Shown here: one piece after another, positions 14,091-20,577 of the stretch | Numbering within the stretch: position 1 is the first letter of the stretch | How the letters are laid out: every line of letters starts with the position of its first letter | Assembly (NCBI GenBank): GCA_947441895.1 | Contig: CANEUT010000007.1 | Coordinates: forward strand, 1 to 20,577 | From: Rickettsiales bacterium | Lineage (GTDB): Bacteria > Pseudomonadota > Alphaproteobacteria > Rickettsiales > UBA3002 | DNA: 20,577 nt | Reading direction: 5' to 3' | Notes under the pieces: generated by a model | Told to the model about the DNA's origin: nothing | Database searches by the model: none | What the model saw: the letters and a program-made list of their open reading frames with translations, nothing else | Position numbers and translations under genes: made by a program

Positions 14091-16278
14091 CAAACTCTCC
14101 TAAGTTCTTAAAGCCAACCCGCAGTGTAAATTGCGTACTCGGAGCAATATCACGGTCACGCGAATAAAGCCGCAGCGCATCCACAATCACATTGAAACAA
14201 TCGTTTTTATAAATCACTCCCGCTTGCGCATAAATCGGAATGTTCAGCTCGATATTGCGTTGGGTGCTTCCATAAATGCTCCATTCATCCGAGAATGGCA
14301 AGACGCCGTTAATCTGCGCTTCTTGGCTATTGCTTAAATAGCGGTTTTTGTCCAGCGAGCGATACGACGCGCCCAGCACATAACCATTCGCATTACCGTA
14401 ATTTCCCATCACTTCGTTACGGTTGGTGTTAAAATCATCCTTATCAACCGCGAAGCGATAGGCAAGTGTGTAAGGCCCATTAGTCATGCCAACGCGGCCA
14501 ATGTAATCCGAGAAGTTTTCGCCCGGGCGGGTGGAGTTAGGAAAGGGCGTGTCGCTATCGGCGTTATAATCCTGGCCCAGCAGTGCATCGAACGAGGTTT
14601 GCTGCGAGAAAAGATATTGGCTGCGCACCCCGTAAGCCAGGCGCGAACCACTATCCACCGTGTCGAGCCCGGGCATACGGTTAAGGCTGAACAGGTTGGT
14701 GTCGTTCAGTTCCACCAGCGTGTTATCTTCGTTTGAAATATTGGCGGGGTTGCCGTTGGTATTCTGCGCCACCGCCAGCATTACCGGCTCCAGCGTCATG
14801 GTCTCATTACCGAATTGCTGCATCAGCGGATAGCGCCATTCCAGCGCTGCTTGCGGCAACGTGCGCACCGTGCTGCCGCTGAACTGCCTGCTGCTGCCAG
14901 TGATGGGCACATTATCAGAATTATAAAAATCCTGCCGCAGGTTCAGGCTGGTGGTAAAAATTTGCCCATTCTCGGTGAGTAGCGGCAAGCTTGCTCCGGG
15001 CGTCACTGAAAGGCGGCGCTGGTTGACGCCTTCCTGGCGGGTGATGGATTGAGCATCGCCCGCGATGTGATAACGAATGCCATTGGGCGCGGCTTCTGTT
15101 TCATAATAGCCTTGCAGCATAGGGAAAACAGCGGGAGTAGTGCGCGGATTATCGTTCAGGCGCATCCCCTGAATCAGCAAGCCCTGGCCCAAGGCAAAGT
15201 TTCGATCTTGCGCGGTTTCAATATAGGCTTTCGAAAACAGCGCGTCTTGCCCACCAAACCCATAGCGCCGCAAATAGGTGTCATCGGTGGTGCGGTTAAT
15301 GTCGAAACCAACGCGCGAATAGTCACCAATTTCTTCTTTTCCTTCGGCATAAATATGGCCACGGAATTGATTGCCGGAAATTTCATTCCCCGCCGCATCC
15401 AGCTTCGATGGGTTGGTTTGCGAGGCGCGAATGCGATAGCTGCCATTGTCGGTCAACTGGCTGTAATCTTGCTCCAGTAGCAAACCCTGGGTCGATGAAT
15501 ACCACGGAGTGATGACCGCTTCTTTATCTTCGGCAATGCGCCAGTAATAGGGCGCCTTAACAACCGATCCCAAGTTGGCAGTGGTGCTTTTATATTCCGG
15601 CGTCAGCAACCCGCTTTTCGCACTGGCATCGGGCGTGGGGTGCGATAAATACGGCGTATAAAGCACCGGCACCCCAAACATTTGCAATTGCGCATCGTGA
15701 TATTTAATGCGCTCGGTGCCTTGATCGACGGTGGCATCGCCGGCATTAATTTGCCAAAACGGCTCCATGGTGTCGCACATTTTACAGGGAGTATAGGACA
15801 CTTCTTTCAGGGTCGTAATGCTTGGGCTAAGGTGACGCGCCTCATTCGCCGCCATCAACGAATTATCCGCCATGCGCGCTTTAAACGCGTTAATGACACC
15901 CGTTTTCATTTCGTCGTTCAATTCCGCGCGGTCGGCAAAATACACATCGCCCGTGGGTTGCAGCACGCTCACATTGCCTTCCGCCACCACCAAATCACGG
16001 TTTTTATAATAGGTAAGCTGGTCGGCCATCATCACGTGACTGCCTTGCGCCACTTCCACTTTACCACGCGCCACCACAATACCGTACTCACGGTCATAGG
16101 CCATTTCCTCAGCATCAAAAGCGATCGGTTCGTCGCTGTTAGAAGGCGTTACTTTTCCCAGTACCGGCAGCGCATCGGGCGCGGTCAGCTGATAGTTGGG
16201 GTCAGCGTTAGCAGCGCTTGCCATCAAGGGCATCACCATCATAAAGACAGCCAATAAAAGGATACGGCAATCCATCAC
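14080..16278 (-). CDS. lptD: LPS-assembly protein LptD (OstA/Imp)
   Basis: Outer-membrane beta-barrel that, with the lipoprotein LptE, inserts LPS into the outer leaflet. A signal peptide ends near MASA-AN. The N-terminal jelly-roll (about 53-145) has OstA-like strands such as EEMAYDREYGIVVARGKV and LVVAEGNVSV. The barrel follows, beginning around the conserved PCKMC, IKYHDAQLQMFGVPVLYTPY and SGLLTPEY segment (165-230). The mature protein has three cysteines (165, 168 and 694). E. coli LptD uses four in its two disulfides, so the disulfide pattern must differ. At 732 aa the length is within range. The start is GTG directly after the lptG stop, with GGAGG eight nt upstream; the ATG in the next codon is equally possible. 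Confidence 0.96.
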   Translation of the reverse strand: MMDCRILLLAVFMMVMPLMASAANADPNYQLTAPDALPVLGKVTPSNSDEPIAFDAEEMAYDREYGIVVARGKVEVAQGSHVMMADQLTYYKNRDLVVAEGNVSVLQPTGDVYFADRAELNDEMKTGVINAFKARMADNSLMAANEARHLSPSITTLKEVSYTPCKMCDTMEPFWQINAGDATVDQGTERIKYHDAQLQMFGVPVLYTPYLSHPTPDASAKSGLLTPEYKSTTANLGSVVKAPYYWRIAEDKEAVITPWYSSTQGLLLEQDYSQLTDNGSYRIRASQTNPSKLDAAGNEISGNQFRGHIYAEGKEEIGDYSRVGFDINRTTDDTYLRRYGFGGQDALFSKAYIETAQDRNFALGQGLLIQGMRLNDNPRTTPAVFPMLQGYYETEAAPNGIRYHIAGDAQSITRQEGVNQRRLSVTPGASLPLLTENGQIFTTSLNLRQDFYNSDNVPITGSSRQFSGSTVRTLPQAALEWRYPLMQQFGNETMTLEPVMLAVAQNTNGNPANISNEDNTLVELNDTNLFSLNRMPGLDTVDSGSRLAYGVRSQYLFSQQTSFDALLGQDYNADSDTPFPNSTRPGENFSDYIGRVGMTNGPYTLAYRFAVDKDDFNTNRNEVMGNYGNANGYVLGASYRSLDKNRYLSNSQEAQINGVLPFSDEWSIYGSTQRNIELNIPIYAQAGVIYKNDCFNVIVDALRLYSRDRDIAPSTQFTLRVGFKNLGEFGGK

Positions 16279-17403
16279 CTAACCATCCTCCAAATGCAGC
16301 AGGGCGGAACAAGCAATCATCATTACAATCAGCGATGGCGCCCAGGCGGCCAAGGCAATGGGCAAACTGCCCGCCGATCCCAGGGCGTAAATCACGTTCG
16401 TCGCAAAATAATACAAAAACCCTGTCGCCATACCCATCACCACCAAGATACCCGTTTGACCGCGGCGCGGTGGGCGCAGGGTGAACACGGCCGAAAGCAT
16501 AAGCATGCCGGCCAGTAACAAAGGCAGGGCCACCAGCGAATGAAAATGCAGCTTATGCTGCAGAGCCGAGAAGCCTGCTTTTTCCAGCACGCGAATGAAC
16601 CCGGGCAACTCCCAGAATGAAAAAGTTTCCGGCGCCGAAAAACTATCTTCAATCTGGGTCATGGTCAGCTGCGTAGGCATCACATATTCGGGCACGGTTT
16701 GCGATGCATCACCCGGCACCGAAAGCAGGGCCTGATGTACCACCCATGCGCCAGGTTTCAAGGTAGCGCGCGCGGCATCAATGCGGCCAAGAAAGCGATG
16801 GTCTTTATCGTAGAGAAATAAAATGACCGTTTCTAAATCAAGCGTGGCGGGGTCCATGCGCACCGCATGCAGCACATATTCATCCACCGTGTGGCCACGA
16901 AACGTGATGCCTTTTTCATCAATCTGCCGCAGCCACAGACCCGAAGGCAAAATGGAAAGCAGGCTGGGTTTATTGCTGATATATTTGGCTTCCATGCGCT
17001 GATAGCGCGCTACCGTGACCGCCGCCACGGGGTTCAGCAAGGTAACAAACATGGTGCCCAGCACCAGCGAAACAATAATGCCCGGCATCAGAAACTGCCA
17101 TACCGAAACACCGGCCGCACGCGTCACCACCAGCTCACTGTTGCGCGTCAGCTTGCCCAGCGCCACCATACTGCCCACCATGAACGCAAACGGATAAATT
17201 TTTTCAGCGCTGGTGGGCAGCTTCAGCGCCATCATTTCAAACGCCACGACGAAGGGCACGTTATGGCTTGAATCGGAAGTGCGGCGCACCAGCTCCAACA
17301 ACTCTACCAGCCCAATAATGGTGAGCATGGCCAGCACCGTGACCAGCACCGCCACCAAAAATTGCCGCCCAATATAAACCGATAATGTCATGGGCAACTT
17401 CAT
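16279..17403 (-). CDS. lptG: LPS export ABC transporter permease LptG
   Basis: One of the two membrane subunits of the LptB2FG transporter, which extracts LPS from the inner membrane and pushes it along the Lpt bridge. Residues about 10-110 hold transmembrane helices with LLELVRRTSD, LPTSAEKIYPFAFMVG and LTRNSELVVTRAAGVS, the coupling-helix region. A periplasmic jelly-roll domain follows (about 150-270), then three more helices from about 290, with HSLVALPLLLAGM. The 374 aa length is normal. The start is the ATG at 17403, which overlaps the lptF stop as ATGA; the frame is open to 17616, but that part is an lptF shadow. The family pair LptF/LptG is certain; assignment as G rests on gene order and sequence. 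Confidence 0.94.
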   Translation of the reverse strand: MKLPMTLSVYIGRQFLVAVLVTVLAMLTIIGLVELLELVRRTSDSSHNVPFVVAFEMMALKLPTSAEKIYPFAFMVGSMVALGKLTRNSELVVTRAAGVSVWQFLMPGIIVSLVLGTMFVTLLNPVAAVTVARYQRMEAKYISNKPSLLSILPSGLWLRQIDEKGITFRGHTVDEYVLHAVRMDPATLDLETVILFLYDKDHRFLGRIDAARATLKPGAWVVHQALLSVPGDASQTVPEYVMPTQLTMTQIEDSFSAPETFSFWELPGFIRVLEKAGFSALQHKLHFHSLVALPLLLAGMLMLSAVFTLRPPRRGQTGILVVMGMATGFLYYFATNVIYALGSAGSLPIALAAWAPSLIVMMIACSALLHLEDG

Positions 17404-18515
17404 TTTGCCCCCGCTACTTGCATTTTCGACGTGGGCCAGACAAACGCAATGCGCCGATTGCTGATAATGAGATAGGCGCTGAATGCGGCCATGCCAAAAA
17501 CCAACAGATAGAGAGTCATGAGCAACATACCTTGCTGGGCCGCCATATCGCGCAGGGCAAAATAAACCAGCACCGAAACGGCCATGCCCACGCTGGCAAA
17601 AATAATGCGCCGCCATGCACCACGGCGGTTAAATTCACCTGAGAAAAGCACCGCCAACACAAACATGGGCAACGCTACTGAGAAGGCAGGCCATGTAAGC
17701 CGCTGGTGAATTTCTGCGCGATTGGCGGCAATTTGCTTTGGGGTCAGCCCCTCAGTTTTAAACAAATTGCCGAAGCTCATTTCCTCCGGCACGGGCTTAT
17801 ATTTTGCCTGATGGCCATAGAACGCAATATCAATCGCGTAATCATCGAAGGCCAACCAACTGACTCGGCCAGCACGCAATTCTTGGCGCACACCATGCTG
17901 CAAATAAAAACGTGGACCACTAGCGCCCTGCTCCATGCGCCCACGATCGGCCAGCATGGTGATGGTTTGTTTGGGGTCGCGGCTGTCATGCAGCAAAATG
18001 CCCGAGAGATTGTTTTTATCATCGCGTTCGCGCACAAACACCGTCACCCCGTCGATGGGGTTATTGAACACGTCTTCCTCAAGCAGTACCGAGGCATATT
18101 TATCCCGGAAAAAAACACGAATATCGCGGAAATGCGCATTAGCCAATGGCGCCAGATAAATCGCCAGCACATAACAAAGTGCCGCACAGGCAAGCCCCAT
18201 CATCAGCGAGGGTTTGGCCAGCTGCCATTTGCTGACACCCACGGCATTCAACACAATCAGCTCGCTCTCCACCGTCAGCCGGTTGTAGGTATAAATGACC
18301 GCAACGCCGAGCGAAACGGGAATAAGCATCAGCAGCAGCTGCGGCAGCATCAGGCCGGTGAGGTATAAAAAATCGCCCACCCCAAGGCCACGATTGAGCA
18401 TAAACTCCAGAAAGCGCAGCACCTGCGTCAACCAGACAATGCTGGTTAAACTCACCGTAATCAACACCGTGGGCCACAGCAGGTGCGAGAAGAGATACCG
18501 TTCGTACTGACGCAT
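17400..18515 (-). CDS. lptF: LPS export ABC transporter permease LptF
   Basis: Partner of LptG in the inner-membrane LPS transporter. The N-terminal MRQYERYLFSHLLWPT, helices with QVLRFLEFMLNRG and the coupling region YNRLTVESELIVLNAVGVS are typical of LptF. A periplasmic beta-rich domain spans about 130-270 and includes DGVTVFVRERD. Three further helices begin near ALPMFVLAVLFSGEFNRRG. The length is 371 aa. It heads the operon lptF-lptG-lptD-surA-ksgA and diverges from pepA, a widespread arrangement in proteobacteria. No Shine-Dalgarno precedes the ATG; instead a -10-like TATAAA ends six nt before it, so the transcript may be leaderless. Confidence 0.95.
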   Translation of the reverse strand: MRQYERYLFSHLLWPTVLITVSLTSIVWLTQVLRFLEFMLNRGLGVGDFLYLTGLMLPQLLLMLIPVSLGVAVIYTYNRLTVESELIVLNAVGVSKWQLAKPSLMMGLACAALCYVLAIYLAPLANAHFRDIRVFFRDKYASVLLEEDVFNNPIDGVTVFVRERDDKNNLSGILLHDSRDPKQTITMLADRGRMEQGASGPRFYLQHGVRQELRAGRVSWLAFDDYAIDIAFYGHQAKYKPVPEEMSFGNLFKTEGLTPKQIAANRAEIHQRLTWPAFSVALPMFVLAVLFSGEFNRRGAWRRIIFASVGMAVSVLVYFALRDMAAQQGMLLMTLYLLVFGMAAFSAYLIISNRRIAFVWPTSKMQVAGAK

Positions 18516-18521
18516 GGGAAG

Positions 18522-18550
18522 TTTATAGGGTGTGTCGTCCCCTCACGCAA
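18522..18550 (-). promoter_or_regulatory. Candidate sigma-70-type promoter of the lpt operon (leaderless)
   Basis: On the minus strand, TTGCGT (18550-18545), a 17-nt spacer and TATAAA (18527-18522) form a plausible promoter. The -10 is 5 of 6 to consensus, the -35 only 3 of 6. Six nt separate the -10 from the lptF ATG, so the predicted first transcribed base is the A of ATG itself. Confidence 0.5.
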
Positions 18551-18657
18551 CGAATAGTGACGCGTCATACACCGCGGATGAATGGTTGATTCGGGCGCAG
18601 AAATTGGCTAACCCTCGTGCTAATCATTTGCCATTCACCTGAACACCGAGGTTCTTC

Positions 18658-20157
18658 ATGATTACCCTTTCATTTGCCACTGCCCGCGCTGCTGCTAAAC
18701 CCGCTACGGCCCTTGCCATTCTGGTGGCGGAAGATCTGGCCATCGCCGCCAAGGCCGAGCTGGGAAATGCCTATGCCTATGTGGCGCAATCCATCGAAGC
18801 GGCGCAGTTCAAAGGCAAAAAAGGCGAAACCCTCACGCTTTTGAACCCACACAAAACCCCAAGCCACATTCTGGTGGTGGGCATTGGCGAAGTGAAATCG
18901 GTTAAAAAACTGACGATGGAAGAAGCCGGCGCGAACATTGTAGCCGCCGCGTTAACCGCAAAAGTCACCCATGTGGAAGTGCTGGCAAATGTTAGCAAAA
19001 CCATCAAGGTGGATGCGGCCGATGTGGCTTCCCACCTTGCTTCGGGCGCCAAATTACGTGCCTACAATTTCGATAAATACCGTACCAAAATTAAGCCCGA
19101 AGATAAGCCAAAATTGAAATCGGTCACGGTTGTTTCCTCCGTCGCGGAAAAGGCCAAAAAAACCTTCGCGCCACTGGCCGCCATTGCGGAATCGGTCGCC
19201 TTCGCGCGTGACCTCATCACCGAACCTGCGAACGTGCTCTACCCCGAAACTTACGCCGCGGAAGTGCGCAAGCTAAGCAAGCTGGGCCTGAAGGTGGAAG
19301 TGCTGGGCGAAGCGGAAATGAAAAAACTGGGCATGGGCAGCTTGCTGTGCGTGGGCCAGGGTTCCGTGAAAGAATCAAAACTGGTGGTGATGCAATGGTA
19401 TAACGGTAAAAAAACCCAAAAACCCGTCGCGTTCGTGGGTAAAGGCGTCACGTTCGACACCGGCGGCATCAGCATTAAACCCGCCAATGGCATGGAAGAC
19501 ATGAAATATGACATGGGCGGCTCGGCCGCCGTGGTGGGCACCATGCGCGCCCTTGCAGCACGCGGCGCCAAAGTCAACGCCGTGGGCATTATTGGCCTGG
19601 TTGAAAACATGCCCGATGGCAACGCCGTGCGCCCCGGCGACGTGGTGACCAGCATGTCGGGCCAAACCATCGAAGTGCTGAACACCGACGCCGAAGGCCG
19701 CCTGGTGCTGGCCGATGCGCTGTGGTACACACAGAACCGTTTCAAGCCCCAGGCGATTGTTGATTTGGCGACGCTCACCGGCGCCATTGTCAGCGCGCTG
19801 GGTTCGTTCCGCGCCGGGCTTTTCAGCAATGATGATAAAATCTCCACCACGCTTTCTGCCTCGGCCGACCGCACCGGTGAACGCGTTTGGCGCATGCCCA
19901 TGGGTGCTGAATATGACGCCCTAATCAACTGCGACATCGCCGACATGAAAAACATCAGCGAGGGCCGCGAGGCAGGTTCCACCACCGCCGCGCAATTCCT
20001 GCAGCGCTTCGTGAACGATGTGCCGTGGATTCACCTCGATATTGCGGGCGTGGCATGGGCGCACAAACCCACCCTCACCCCACTGGCCCCCAAGGGCGCG
20101 GTGGGCTGGGGCATTCGCCTGCTGAACGATTGGGTTGCCGAGAATTATGAGGGGTAG
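18658..20157 (+). CDS. pepA: Leucyl aminopeptidase (M17 family, PepA)
   Basis: Cytosolic, hexameric two-metal aminopeptidase that removes N-terminal residues from peptides; in E. coli it also binds DNA, but nothing here shows that. The N-terminal macro-like domain covers about 1-165. The catalytic domain follows, with VGKGVTFDTGGISIKP (metal Lys and Asp, plus active-site Lys), DMGGSAAV (metal Asp) and the diagnostic NTDAEGRLVLADAL (metal Asp and Glu, active-site Arg). The late EAGSTTAAQFLQRF and PWIHLDIAG are also typical. The 499 aa length is normal. The ATG at 18658 has GAGG six nt upstream. A weak TTGATT-17-TAACCC (18586-18614) is a possible promoter. It diverges from lptF and is followed after 4 nt by the GIY-YIG gene. 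Confidence 0.96.
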   Translation: MITLSFATARAAAKPATALAILVAEDLAIAAKAELGNAYAYVAQSIEAAQFKGKKGETLTLLNPHKTPSHILVVGIGEVKSVKKLTMEEAGANIVAAALTAKVTHVEVLANVSKTIKVDAADVASHLASGAKLRAYNFDKYRTKIKPEDKPKLKSVTVVSSVAEKAKKTFAPLAAIAESVAFARDLITEPANVLYPETYAAEVRKLSKLGLKVEVLGEAEMKKLGMGSLLCVGQGSVKESKLVVMQWYNGKKTQKPVAFVGKGVTFDTGGISIKPANGMEDMKYDMGGSAAVVGTMRALAARGAKVNAVGIIGLVENMPDGNAVRPGDVVTSMSGQTIEVLNTDAEGRLVLADALWYTQNRFKPQAIVDLATLTGAIVSALGSFRAGLFSNDDKISTTLSASADRTGERVWRMPMGAEYDALINCDIADMKNISEGREAGSTTAAQFLQRFVNDVPWIHLDIAGVAWAHKPTLTPLAPKGAVGWGIRLLNDWVAENYEG

Positions 20158-20161
20158 ATGA

Positions 20162-20536
20162 ATGCGCGAGCATTCGTACTATGTGTATATGCTGACCAAC
20201 ACAAAGAATGCGGTGCTATATACGGGCGTTACCAATAATATAGCGCGCCGACTCGCTGAACATCGCACGCAGAAGATTGCTGGTTTTACTAAGAAATATA
20301 ATCTTTGGAAGCTCGTTTATGTTGAAGCGACAAGTGACGTGACCGCCGCCATTACACGTGAAAAGCAAATCAAAGGTTGGTTGCGCAGTAAAAAAAATGC
20401 TCTGATTGAATCCGTCAATCCCGATTGCCGTGATCTTGCTGCCACCTATGGTCTAGCGGCATATACTTGTCATCCTGAGCAAAGCGAAGGATCTCATGCC
20501 ACCACTTCACCAGATTCTTCGCTGCGCTCAGAATGA
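20162..20536 (+). CDS. GIY-YIG domain protein (UPF0213-like putative endonuclease) with repeat-derived C terminus
   Basis: A small single-domain GIY-YIG protein of the UPF0213/YhbQ kind, related to UvrC and homing endonuclease nuclease domains; the cellular role is unknown. The two motif strands are YYVYMLTN and VLYTGVTNNI, followed by RRLAEHRTQ with the conserved Arg, FTKKYNLWKLVYVEA, and ITREKQIKGWLRSKKNALI with the conserved Glu. The domain ends near residue 95. The last 23 or so residues, from CHPEQSEGSH to SLRSE, are encoded by the palindromic repeat at 20468-20538 and are almost certainly not an evolved part of the domain. The ATG at 20162 lies 4 nt after pepA, with GAGGGG at the pepA end serving as the Shine-Dalgarno, so cotranscription is likely. 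Confidence 0.88.
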   Translation: MREHSYYVYMLTNTKNAVLYTGVTNNIARRLAEHRTQKIAGFTKKYNLWKLVYVEATSDVTAAITREKQIKGWLRSKKNALIESVNPDCRDLAATYGLAAYTCHPEQSEGSHATTSPDSSLRSE

Positions 20537-20538
20537 CA
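20468..20538. repeat. Palindromic repeat forming the 3' end of the GIY-YIG gene
   Basis: Two 27-nt arms, 20468-20494 (TGTCATCCTGAGCAAAGCG and onward) and 20512-20538 (ending CTCAGAATGACA), are inverted copies matching at 23 of 27 positions around a 17-nt centre. The gene's stop codon is inside the right arm. From memory, similar TGTCATNCTGAGC palindromes are scattered through many bacterial genomes. The last 39 nt of the window contain nothing I can identify. Confidence 0.8.
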
Positions 20539-20577
20539 AGCACAACGGTTCAGTTCTATCACCTGCTTTCCACCTCG

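Noticed and set aside
15682..16257. Plus-strand frame of 191 aa opposite lptD
   Set aside because: Rich in His and Arg as expected for an antisense shadow, with no domain, and lptD on the other strand is certain.
17404..17616. Upstream extension of the LptG frame
   Set aside because: It overlaps the end of lptF in another frame; the ATGA-overlapping start at 17403 gives the normal LptG N terminus.
20162..20536. GIY-YIG gene as a homing endonuclease within an intron
   Set aside because: It is a free-standing, single-domain protein after an intact pepA, with no split gene or intron structure around it.

Overview
This window comes from an alphaproteobacterium of moderate GC content (judged by eye). 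The evidence is a run of classic alphaproteobacterial neighbourhoods: nrdR-ribD-ribE-ribBA-ribH-nusB-thiL, bamE facing a CBP3-type ubiquinol-cytochrome c chaperone, a SCO1 copper chaperone, and pepA facing lptF-lptG-lptD-surA-ksgA. The outer-membrane LPS export and BamE genes show a Gram-negative envelope, and the CBP3 and SCO1 proteins imply a cytochrome bc1/aa3 respiratory chain. I cannot name an order or genus. Apart from one unrecognised Pro/Ala-rich protein, almost every gene is housekeeping. There is no tRNA, rRNA, CRISPR array, phage module, toxin-antitoxin pair or intact transposase.

Layout. (1) 83-883, minus: a lone prepilin peptidase. (2) 1018-8161, plus: a nearly gapless gene train of rpiB, glyA, nrdR, ribD, ribE, a RibBA-like protein, ribH, nusB and thiL, with start/stop overlaps from ribE to thiL. 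It encodes pentose phosphate and one-carbon metabolism, control of ribonucleotide reductase, riboflavin synthesis, transcription antitermination and thiamine diphosphate formation. (3) 8166-9307: a structured palindrome, then bamE (minus) and the CBP3 gene (plus), whose start codons overlap. (4) 9304-10432: the Pro/Ala-rich hypothetical gene and a 272-bp element with perfect 22-bp terminal inverted repeats and two internal hairpins. (5) 10433-11736: the SCO1 gene and gmk. (6) 11737-11955: a convergent junction with a perfect hairpin and a second copy of a G/C-rich repeat. (7) 11956-18515, minus: ksgA, surA, lptD, lptG and lptF in one overlapping operon read from lptF, whose promoter appears to give a leaderless mRNA. 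(8) 18658-20536, plus: pepA and a small GIY-YIG domain gene whose 3' end is built from a palindromic repeat.

How the genes work together. ribD, ribE, the RibB domain and ribH cover all of riboflavin synthesis except GTP cyclohydrolase II. The RibA-like half of the RibBA protein has lost its three zinc cysteines and its EGRxxGL loop, so an active RibA is expected elsewhere. LptF and LptG form the inner-membrane part of the LPS transporter, LptD is its outer-membrane gate, and SurA is the periplasmic chaperone that helps LptD and other barrel proteins fold. BamE belongs to the BAM machine that inserts them.

The least ordinary content is the non-coding, structured repeat DNA. The 272-bp terminal-inverted-repeat element, a palindrome of about 120 nt after thiL, two copies of a G/C-rich hairpin repeat, and a palindrome absorbed into the GIY-YIG gene all sit at or near gene junctions. 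Three of the hairpins share the same CGTAG/CTACG apex. I did not find a new multi-gene system here; this repeat family is the best candidate for something undescribed.
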